Below, one piece after another: positions 15,597 through 21,488 of a stretch of 21,488 nucleotides of DNA (position 1 is its first letter; the number at the start of each line of letters is the position of its first letter). The notes under the pieces are model-generated. The model was not told the DNA's origin, did no database searches, and worked only from the letters and a program-made list of their open reading frames with translations. Origin of the DNA: CAZTPC01 sp964615565 (GTDB lineage Bacteria; Patescibacteriota; Saccharimonadia; Saccharimonadales; AWTP1-31); contig CAZTPC010000017.1 in the NCBI GenBank assembly GCA_964615565.1, positions 1 through 21,488 of the forward strand, read 5' to 3'. A program made the translations under genes and the position numbers.

Positions 15597-15642
15597 TTGA
15601 ATCAACGATAAAATAGCTATGACGAAAAAACGAGGAGACAAG

Positions 15643-16089
15643 ATGCAGACCAGTTCACAAGATAATCAAAGTAATGCTAAGTTTGGCTCAATCAGACGTG
15701 ATATTTTGCAGACTATGTTGCTTGTAGTAATTGTTGTTGCACTTTCTGGTGCTATTGGCTACTTTGCCGGTTTCCAGATGGGTCGCCGGCAGGGCGCAAA
15801 AGACGCAGTCAAGAAGGTCACAGACCTTATTAATCCGCTGAATGCAATCTCTGATAACCCACTATTCCCAAGCACTATCTTAGGTACGGCCTCTGCTGTG
15901 AACGATACGTCTATCACGATTAAGCAAGCAAATGGCAGCACAAAAACAATTGTAGTGACCGACAAGACCGAAGTAACAAAGGGCGACAAGACGCTTACAT
16001 ACAAAGATGTTAAGAAGGGTGCAAACGTCACCGTCTTAACCGTAGGCAAAGATAAAGACCAGACTGCATCACGCATTGTTCTGCGATAA
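15643..16089 (+). CDS. Small membrane-anchored protein with DUF5666-like beta domain
   Basis: 148 aa from the ATG at 15643, chosen because GAGGAG (15632-15637) lies 5 bp upstream. An in-frame ATG at 15619 would add 8 residues but lacks a Shine-Dalgarno sequence. Residues 1-22 are polar, about 24-45 form a membrane helix (LLVVIVVALSGAIGYFAGFQMG), and a basic segment follows. The C-terminal 70 residues (TILGTASAVNDTSITIKQANGSTKTI, then VTDKTEVTKGD, then DVKKGANVTVLTVG) look like the small OB-like beta-barrel of DUF5666-type proteins. Its function is unknown. It is divergent from the giant kinase gene and might be functionally linked to it, but only proximity supports this. A strong terminator follows. 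Confidence 0.85.
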   Translation: MQTSSQDNQSNAKFGSIRRDILQTMLLVVIVVALSGAIGYFAGFQMGRRQGAKDAVKKVTDLINPLNAISDNPLFPSTILGTASAVNDTSITIKQANGSTKTIVVTDKTEVTKGDKTLTYKDVKKGANVTVLTVGKDKDQTASRIVLR

Positions 16090-16103
16090 TCTGTAAATGG
16101 CAT

Positions 16104-16133
16104 AAAAAGACCCCACTCTGGGGTCTTTTTTTT
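16104..16133. terminator. Strong bidirectional intrinsic terminator
   Basis: An 8-bp stem (AGACCCCA at 16108-16115, TGGGGTCT at 16119-16126) with a 3-nt loop is followed by a run of 8 T. It is preceded by a run of 5 A, so it can work in both directions. It sits between the 148-aa gene (plus) and lepA (minus), both of which end here. Confidence 0.93.
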
Positions 16134-16183
16134 ATTGCTTGGCTTCTTAGGTTTTCTGGTGCCCTAGACCGACATCAGAAATA

Positions 16184-17962
16184 CTAATCGCGTTTAAGCA
16201 TGACAGTAAACGCTTCGGCAGGAATGTCGACCTTACCAAAGCGCTTAAGGCGCTTCTTGCCCTTGGCCTGCTTTGCTAGTACTTTCTTCTTACGAGATAC
16301 GTCGCCGCCATATAGCCCAGTGGTCACATCTTTACGGTAGGCGCTTAAATCTTCGCGGGCGATAAACTTACCGCCAATGCCAGCCTGCAAAGCAACCTGG
16401 AAGTTCTGGCGCGGAATAACCTCTTTAAGTTTTTCAACTGTCTCTCGGCCAAGTCGCTGAGATTCGCTACGGTGCACCATAACACTCAGGGCATCAACTG
16501 GTTCACCAGCAACATAGAAATCGACCTTTACCAGGTCTTCGGCACGGTAATCGTCTAGCTCGTAGTTGAAGCTGCCGTATCCGCTAGTTACGCTCTTGAG
16601 TTGATCATAAAAGTCGGTCAGCAGATTGGCAAGCGGCGCTTCAAAAGAAACAAGCGCCAGCTGTGCATCAACATAGCTAAGATTCTTTTGGATACCGCGC
16701 TTGCTAGAGATAAGCTGAATGACACCACCGACGTATTCTTTAGGAACGACTACCTCACCCTTGATCCATGGTTCGCGGATCTCAGCAATCTGAGCCGGGT
16801 CTGGCAAGTCAGCCGCACTCTTGATGTCGACCTCTGTTTTATTGTTCAGTGTGATCTGATAATCGGTTGAAGGGTTGGTAATGACAAGCTCTAGGTCATA
16901 CTCTCGCTCTAGTCGTTCTCGGACAATGTCCATGTGGAGTAAGCCCAAGAATCCAACGCGAACCCCAAAGCCCAAAACTGGTGAGTTTTCTGGAGCAAAT
17001 TGCAAGGCTGAGTCACTAAGGCTGAGCTTTTCTATGGCGTCTTTAAGTAGCTGATAGTTTTCGTTACTATCTGGGAAGATTCCAGCGTAAACAAACGGTT
17101 TTACATCTTTATAGCCTGGCAGAGATTCTGTCGAAGGATTCTTATACAGCGTGACGGTGTCACCTACTTTTGCCTCACGGGTACTTCTTAGGTTGGTAAC
17201 AATATACCCAATTTCACCGGATGTAAGTTGGCCTGCCGGTCTCATCACCGGAGCCAAGCTACCAACTTCTAGCGCAATGCCATTGGCGCCAGTCGCTATC
17301 ATCTTAATCTCCGCAGCTTTGGGGATTGCCCCATCTACTACCCTGACGTATAGAACTACTCCACGGTAGTCGTCGTAGTAGCTGTCAAAGATCAGCGCCC
17401 GAGTTGTTTCCTCTTCTGTCCCCGATGGTGCAGGCACTTCGTTTATAACCTTATCAAGCACCGCCTCTACACCCTGCCCAGTCTTGGCACTAATGTGCAA
17501 AATATCTTCTTTTTTACAGCCAAGCAGCGAGATGACTTCGGCGCTTACTCGTTCTACATCTGCTGCTGGGAGGTCAATTTTGTTAAGCACCGGGATAATC
17601 GTTAGATCGGCAGCCATGGCAAGGTAAACGTTGGCCAGTGTCTGAGCCTGTATGCCCTGACTAGCGTCTACCACCAGTATTGCGCCCTCACAGGCTTCGA
17701 GGCTCCTGGACACTTCGTAGCTAAAGTCGACATGACCCGGGGTGTCGATGAGATTAAGCTCATAGCCTTGATAGTTCATCCTAACAGGGGCGAGTTTGAT
17801 TGTAATGCCCCGTTCGCGTTCCAGATCCATCTTGTCTAGCAGCTGAGATTTCATGTCACGCTTAAGAACAGTGCCCGTTATTTCGAGCAGCCGATCGGCG
17901 AGTGTCGATTTGCCGTGATCAATGTGCGCAATAATACAGAAATTGCGGATTTTGTCTTGCAT
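16184..17962 (-). CDS. lepA: Elongation factor 4 (LepA) GTPase
   Basis: 592 aa, full length. GTPase motifs: G1 AHIDHGKST (12-20), the switch I block RGITI, G3 DTPGHVDF and G4 NKID. These are followed by EF-G-like domains (EVGSLAPVMRPAGQLTSGEIGYI; GFGVRVGFLGLLHMDIVRERLEREYDLELVIT) and the LepA-specific C-terminal domain ending KKKVLAKQAKGKKRLKRFGKVDIPAEAF, with the GLYGGDVSRKKK signature. EF-4 binds the ribosome and promotes back-translocation or relief of stalled complexes; it can associate with the membrane. A perfect TATAAT (17969-17974) lies only 6 bp before the ATG and no Shine-Dalgarno sequence is present, so the mRNA is probably leaderless. Unrelated neighbours suggest it is transcribed alone. 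Confidence 0.98.
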   Translation of the reverse strand: MQDKIRNFCIIAHIDHGKSTLADRLLEITGTVLKRDMKSQLLDKMDLERERGITIKLAPVRMNYQGYELNLIDTPGHVDFSYEVSRSLEACEGAILVVDASQGIQAQTLANVYLAMAADLTIIPVLNKIDLPAADVERVSAEVISLLGCKKEDILHISAKTGQGVEAVLDKVINEVPAPSGTEEETTRALIFDSYYDDYRGVVLYVRVVDGAIPKAAEIKMIATGANGIALEVGSLAPVMRPAGQLTSGEIGYIVTNLRSTREAKVGDTVTLYKNPSTESLPGYKDVKPFVYAGIFPDSNENYQLLKDAIEKLSLSDSALQFAPENSPVLGFGVRVGFLGLLHMDIVRERLEREYDLELVITNPSTDYQITLNNKTEVDIKSAADLPDPAQIAEIREPWIKGEVVVPKEYVGGVIQLISSKRGIQKNLSYVDAQLALVSFEAPLANLLTDFYDQLKSVTSGYGSFNYELDDYRAEDLVKVDFYVAGEPVDALSVMVHRSESQRLGRETVEKLKEVIPRQNFQVALQAGIGGKFIAREDLSAYRKDVTTGLYGGDVSRKKKVLAKQAKGKKRLKRFGKVDIPAEAFTVMLKRD

Positions 17963-17968
17963 CCGCCC

Positions 17969-17974
17969 ATTATA
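17969..17974 (-). promoter_or_regulatory. lepA -10 box, leaderless type
   Basis: A perfect TATAAT on the minus strand ends 6 bp before the lepA ATG, placing the predicted transcription start at the start codon. A good -35 is not visible at 16-18 bp. The box lies just 21 bp upstream of nothing but the stop codon of the preceding 175-aa gene, so lepA can be transcribed independently of it. Confidence 0.65.
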
Positions 17975-17995
17975 ACAGAGGTAGCGTTGATATGC

Positions 17996-18523
17996 CTACG
18001 CTGTTTCTGACGAGAACCAAGCATCGCGGAACGTATGTTGTCTACGGTCAGTGATTTGCTGTGCTCTTACTGAAGCGTCTGCAACCACAAGGTCGGCCTC
18101 AGCACGAAGCTCATCCGCCCTCTGGCGGGCACCAGCAGTAGCTTCGCGTGCTACCCGCTGAAGCTGATCATCAAACTCTTCGCATGATGACAAGAATTCG
18201 CCGATTCGTTCTGCTGCTTTAGTGGTTCGGCCGACGCAATCAGCGTCGTCACCTGCCCGTTCGCATGAAACCTTAGCTTCTATTCTTCGTATATCGACTT
18301 CTATATCATTCATCGGATCACCGGTTCTGCCGTCAGTATAGGAGTCTTCCTTATATCCAAGGCCCAGCCCACATTCTTCGCCCTGTGGGCAACTATCCCG
18401 CACTTCACAGACCAATCGTTCTGTAGCCTCATTCGGAGACATCCCTGTGTGGCGTTCAACACAATCTCTCTGTTCATCCTCTAGGCTTATAGTGAATTCA
18501 CCGGTCCATGTTGTTGTAGGCAT
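17996..18523 (-). CDS. Unknown Cys-rich 175-aa protein with C-terminal coiled coil
   Basis: Not recognised. There is no signal peptide or membrane helix. Seven Cys residues lie in the first 115 residues, spaced unlike a classical zinc finger (RDCVER, LVCEVRDSC, EECGLG, VSCERA, ADCVGR, SSCEEF). From about residue 110 the sequence is Glu/Arg/Ala-rich and probably helical or coiled coil (QRVAREATAGARQRADELRAEADLVVADASVRAQQI). The protein is strongly acidic at its N-terminus. The ATG at 18521-18523 has GGAG at about 7 bp upstream. A possible promoter (TTGAGT-18-AATAAT, 18539-18568) precedes it, so it is probably a monocistronic gene between murJ and lepA. Metal binding or disulfide formation is possible but unproven. 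Confidence 0.72.
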   Translation of the reverse strand: MPTTTWTGEFTISLEDEQRDCVERHTGMSPNEATERLVCEVRDSCPQGEECGLGLGYKEDSYTDGRTGDPMNDIEVDIRRIEAKVSCERAGDDADCVGRTTKAAERIGEFLSSCEEFDDQLQRVAREATAGARQRADELRAEADLVVADASVRAQQITDRRQHTFRDAWFSSETA

Positions 18524-18538
18524 AGCTGTCTCCGTTTG

Positions 18539-18568
18539 ATTATTGCTTCTATTTTGCTACAAACTCAA
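18539..18568 (-). promoter_or_regulatory. Possible promoter of the 175-aa gene
   Basis: On the minus strand TTGAGT (18563-18568), 18 bp, AATAAT (18539-18544), followed by a short leader with GGAG before the ATG at 18523. This is a partial consensus match in the 67-bp gap behind murJ. Confidence 0.42.
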
Positions 18569-18590
18569 ATCATTGCAAGCACAAGGAGCT

Positions 18591-20189
18591 TTATTGATCT
18601 ATTTTGATGGGACGCATGATTAGGCCGCCAAGGCTCTTGAGCTTCTTGATAATCGGTGCGGCTTCTTCTAGGCCAAAGAGTGACGAAAGGCCCAGGTGAA
18701 CACTAAGCGTAACAAAGGCAATCAACCCAAGTTTAAAACCGAGTGTGATAAAACCTGTATCATCGATGTTGAGCGGGAAGAACGTTACCATAATAAAGGC
18801 AGTTACAACAGTAAACCCAGTGATCGAAATAATCTTGCCTATACCACCAAGAAAACGCATATCGAACAGCTTGTGATCACGCCATAGCATGATTGAAGTA
18901 AGGATAAACAACTGGCAGCCAGCCACGATTGACTCCGAAAGAGCGATGCCCGTAATACCATAACTGTCTGCTCGAGCCAGATGTGAAACCAGCAAGATAT
19001 TCAAACCAATGGCAAATAACGAATCGACTAGTGGTGTCCACGTGTCCTTCTGGGCATAAAAGTAACGCGACACAATGGTGTAAATTGTCCGGAAGAAAAT
19101 AGCACCAGACAAGAAGCCGAAGATTGCAGCAATTTCTGGTGCGTTTCGGCTAAAGATCATACGTGCTAGATAGCCGCGACCAAAGAAACAGATCACTACA
19201 ACTGGAGTCGCCACCCAAATAAGGATCCGGAGTACTTGTAGAAACTCATGCCGGAACTCAGCCATACGCCCCTCCGCTATAGTTTTGTTAAAGTGAGGGA
19301 ATACCGCCGAACTAATGGCAGTACCAATTAGAAGTGTAGGCGCTGTATGTAGTGTGTAAGCGTTTTCATACCAGGTAATGTTGCCGGTGCCTAATCGGCG
19401 GGCAAAGTTTGTATCGACAATGCTGTTAATCGACATAATGCCTTGGTCGATAGAACGTGGTGGTAACTGTCGAAGCACTTTACGGAAGTCCGGCATACTA
19501 AAGTCGATCTTACGAGAGTATTTAAAGCCCAGCCCTAACAAACCAGCGACTGCAATAGCTAACTGCAACAGCGAACCAATAAAGGCACCCAACCCCAAAC
19601 CGATTAGGCCGAGATTGTCCCGAAACAAGAAGATACTAGCAATGATGGAGATGTTATAGATAAGCGGCGCTATGGCATAAAAGAAGAATCGCCCGAACGT
19701 TTGCTGAACACTTACCAAGATCCCACTGATCGTAAATAATAGCGGGTTAAAGGCGATGAAGCGCATGATGATGGTTGCGTTATGAAGTTGCTCTGCACTA
19801 AGCTTTGGGACCATGGCATGAATCAGTGGGCCAGCAAAGACAAACATTATCACGCCCAAGACAAACATAATTAACGCCAGGAAGTTTAGTAGGCTCGAAG
19901 ATAACTCCCATACACCCTTACGGTCATGTTTGTATAGATGATCAGCAAGCACAGGCATAAAGGCGACGCCTAATGCCCCAGCTGCAATTGTAAAGAAGAA
20001 GAAATCAGGAATCTTAAATGCCGCGAAGAACGCGTCGGTGCTTCCGCCCCCAAAGGCTGGGAAGTTAGCATTTACTAGCTTTACACGAAGAAACCCAAGT
20101 ACTTGACCAAGCAACGAAGACACAACTAACAATGCTGCTGCATTGCCAATTGATAGCTTCATATTGGCTCGGCGGAGAATTCTTTTCAC
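18591..20189 (-). CDS. murJ: Lipid II flippase MurJ (MviN family)
   Basis: 532 aa polytopic membrane protein of the MOP exporter superfamily with about 14 hydrophobic helices. Family blocks are present: SIGNAAALLVVSSLLGQVLGFLRVKLVNANF, STDAFFAAFKIPDFFFFTIAAGALGVAFMPVLADH, PLIYNISIIASI, LPPRSIDQGIMSINSIVDTNFARRLGTGNITWYENAYTLH and IGTAISSAVFPHFNKTIAEG. MurJ moves lipid-linked peptidoglycan precursors to the outer face of the cytoplasmic membrane, so this cell very probably builds a wall. The start used is GTG (20187-20189), which has TATACT 8 bp upstream. An ATG at codon 10 (20160-20162) is an alternative. Upstream lies the stop of the beta-helix surface protein gene, same strand, with 56 bp between. 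Confidence 0.96.
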   Translation of the reverse strand: MKRILRRANMKLSIGNAAALLVVSSLLGQVLGFLRVKLVNANFPAFGGGSTDAFFAAFKIPDFFFFTIAAGALGVAFMPVLADHLYKHDRKGVWELSSSLLNFLALIMFVLGVIMFVFAGPLIHAMVPKLSAEQLHNATIIMRFIAFNPLLFTISGILVSVQQTFGRFFFYAIAPLIYNISIIASIFLFRDNLGLIGLGLGAFIGSLLQLAIAVAGLLGLGFKYSRKIDFSMPDFRKVLRQLPPRSIDQGIMSINSIVDTNFARRLGTGNITWYENAYTLHTAPTLLIGTAISSAVFPHFNKTIAEGRMAEFRHEFLQVLRILIWVATPVVVICFFGRGYLARMIFSRNAPEIAAIFGFLSGAIFFRTIYTIVSRYFYAQKDTWTPLVDSLFAIGLNILLVSHLARADSYGITGIALSESIVAGCQLFILTSIMLWRDHKLFDMRFLGGIGKIISITGFTVVTAFIMVTFFPLNIDDTGFITLGFKLGLIAFVTLSVHLGLSSLFGLEEAAPIIKKLKSLGGLIMRPIKIDQ

Positions 20190-20197
20190 TGCCTATT

Positions 20198-20203
20198 AGT
20201 ATA
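20198..20203 (-). promoter_or_regulatory. Possible murJ -10 box
   Basis: TATACT on the minus strand lies 8 bp before the GTG start. The -35 region is weak. If used, the leader would be only one or two nucleotides. The weaker evidence compared with lepA keeps this tentative. Confidence 0.42.
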
Positions 20204-20245
20204 GGACGCCTGGAGTGATGCGACCAGAGTAAAAACTGGCTTTTT

Positions 20246-21488
20246 TTAGAATTTGGTAATGCCGCTTGGATTGCGGTTGAACGAGATGTGCACTCGATAC
20301 TTCAGTAGTGGAATTGTAACCGTACTAATGTGATGCCGATAGGTATACGTCTGTCTAGCAAACGGATCAGCCTGCACAAGAGGCTTTCGGTGACGGAGAT
20401 AGTCGATGTAGGTGTAGATTAGAACTACAAGCAAGATTAAACAGACAATCACCGCAGAGACCGTCACGACGCCAGTCTTAGCTAATGTGCCATTGGCATT
20501 AGTGGTGGTTGCAGCCAGTAATTCTCCCTGGTAAGCACCTACACTAAAGTATCCACTTCGGGCTACGCCGCGGGCATCAGTTGTAACGCCCAACACATTC
20601 CCGCCACCATTAATCGCTGGTGAGCCTGGAAGCAATTTGACAGTAGGCACGGGACCACCATTATCTGCAATCTGATGGTCAATGGTATCCCATAGGTTGG
20701 CTACATACGAATAGCCACTACACCCTTGATCGTCTGTCATATTATACCCACCGTTAAGCGGAGTCACGTCTAACATTCCGGTTAACCCGAAGAAATCAGT
20801 ATTAAATCCACTTAAGCAGCTAGAGCTTTGGCCATTAAACGTATTGTTTGCAATGAGTGAGTTTACTGCAGTTGAACCATTTTGTGCACCCACAACTTGG
20901 AAAGATTGGTTAAGGACTACTTTTGCTGCAAAGAAAGCTGGCATCTTAGCTTGCACACTACTTGGCTGACTAACACTATTACCAACTACCGTAGTACTAC
21001 GTATAGCCATATTCACACTCTGCCCACTAAGACTACCCACGAAACCAGCAAGTGTCTGCCTATTGTCTGGTGCAGGGTTGTTAATTGTATTATTTGCAAT
21101 CGTAACATTCGTAACTGTCTGATTCCCAGAAAGTTTGCCAGTTACAAGCATTCCTACAAATATCGGCAAGGTGCCAAACGGCGAGTTTGCTTGTGGCTGA
21201 GTGACTATAACCTGGTTATTAGCAACCGTAACAGCATTTACCTGGAGTTCTGCAGATATTCTAGTAAGTGGTCCGCCTGATTGCACAAGCATAATCCCAG
21301 CATCGCCTTCGGCCTTACTATCTAAAACTGACGAATCCTGTATTTTTACGAGTGGTTCTTGTGTCAGGACGGGATTGCCGGACTCCTGCGACTGATCGTC
21401 GACACTCACTGTTATGCCAGTAATATCGCCTTGATTATTGTATAATTTTGCATTCTTAACGGTAGCCTGCTGGACGACGGCATCGGAC
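20246..21488 (-). CDS. Beta-helix surface protein with choice-of-anchor-Q-like end and LAKTG anchor, 5' part missing
   Basis: The minus-strand frame is open to the right edge, so the GTG at 21407-21409 is not the real start. About 413 C-terminal residues are visible. They begin with repeats typical of a right-handed parallel beta-helix (VNAVTVANNQVIV, VTNVTIANNTINN, VNSLIANNTFNG). Next comes IADNGGPVPTVKLLPGSPAINGG...TDARGVAR...VGAYQ, the pattern seen at the end of choice-of-anchor-Q and CSLREA-type surface proteins. After a Thr/Asn-rich stretch comes LAKTG, a membrane helix (VVTVSAVIVCLILLVVLIYTYI) and a tail of about 55 residues rich in Arg, His and Tyr. LAKTG resembles a class E sortase motif, but such a long tail is unusual for sortase substrates. 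Likely an adhesin or surface-layer component. Confidence 0.82.
   Translation of the reverse strand, partial: SDAVVQQATVKNAKLYNNQGDITGITVSVDDQSQESGNPVLTQEPLVKIQDSSVLDSKAEGDAGIMLVQSGGPLTRISAELQVNAVTVANNQVIVTQPQANSPFGTLPIFVGMLVTGKLSGNQTVTNVTIANNTINNPAPDNRQTLAGFVGSLSGQSVNMAIRSTTVVGNSVSQPSSVQAKMPAFFAAKVVLNQSFQVVGAQNGSTAVNSLIANNTFNGQSSSCLSGFNTDFFGLTGMLDVTPLNGGYNMTDDQGCSGYSYVANLWDTIDHQIADNGGPVPTVKLLPGSPAINGGGNVLGVTTDARGVARSGYFSVGAYQGELLAATTTNANGTLAKTGVVTVSAVIVCLILLVVLIYTYIDYLRHRKPLVQADPFARQTYTYRHHISTVTIPLLKYRVHISFNRNPSGITKF

Noticed and set aside
20231..20247. A5-CTGGC-T7 as terminator of the beta-helix gene
   Set aside because: The stem would be only A-T pairs and the T-run is itself part of the stem. 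It also overlaps the stop codon. No GC-rich hairpin exists here.
20882..21280. 132-aa plus-strand open frame opposite the beta-helix gene
   Set aside because: It is antisense to a well-supported coding frame, is rich in residues typical of reverse-strand reading (Thr, His, Tyr, Ser), and has no Shine-Dalgarno sequence.
480..21488. TGA reassigned to glycine or tryptophan, as in some CPR bacteria
   Set aside because: All conserved genes (lepA, murJ, hrcA, grpE, prx) are full-length in the standard code and conserved glycines and tryptophans are coded by normal codons.

Overview
The window looks like chromosomal DNA of an ultra-small bacterium of the Candidate Phyla Radiation (Patescibacteria), most likely Saccharibacteria (TM7). 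This is an inference from style, not from a marker gene: short, tightly packed genes, an unusually short HrcA, a guanylate-kinase-like protein with a decayed P-loop, a run of large membrane-anchored surface proteins with degenerate cohesin/dockerin-like and carbohydrate-binding-like modules, and Gram-positive-type anchors. There are no rRNA or tRNA genes, CRISPR arrays or insertion sequences that I can support. All genes read cleanly with the standard code. All 15 complete stop codons are TAA or TAG.

Positions 1-480: the 5' end of dnaK (minus strand, cut by the window edge) behind a strong promoter with a CIRCE operator and an extra third CIRCE half-site. Positions 480-5771: a lineage-type accessory block with an unknown 236-aa protein, a translationally coupled pair (a secreted dockerin-like protein, then a membrane-anchored cohesin-like protein), and a divergent secreted 484-aa protein. 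Positions 5768-8186: the operon-like series gmk-like, hrcA, grpE, unknown 139-aa protein. The hrcA promoter lies entirely inside a CIRCE element placed 9 bp before the start codon, so HrcA very probably controls itself, grpE and dnaK.

Positions 8219-8821: a PrxQ/BCP-type peroxiredoxin and then a 125-bp intergenic element that folds into a long rod (10-bp closing stem, large central bubble, about 17-bp terminal hairpin), a candidate structured RNA. Positions 8822-15541: one giant gene of about 2239 codons whose product joins a signal peptide, about 1,700 residues of GLUG-type repeats interrupted by two fibronectin-III-like domains, three membrane segments and histidine kinase modules. The H-box and the ATPase domain are separated by a membrane hairpin. 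I regard this as the most unusual object in the window.

Positions 15643-21488: a small membrane-anchored protein with its own terminator, then on the minus strand lepA (EF-4), an unknown Cys-rich 175-aa protein, murJ (lipid II flippase) and the C-terminal part of a beta-helix surface protein with a choice-of-anchor-Q-like end, an LAKTG motif and a membrane anchor. Overall the window mixes housekeeping genes (heat shock, translation, cell wall, peroxide defence) with a large investment in the cell surface, as expected of an epibiont that must attach to or sense a host or substrate. Several genes (hrcA, lepA, the 236-aa protein gene, the dockerin gene, perhaps murJ) have a -10 hexamer 6-8 bp before the start codon and no Shine-Dalgarno sequence, suggesting leaderless mRNAs, while others (dnaK, prx, the 148-aa gene, the 175-aa gene) have good Shine-Dalgarno sequences.
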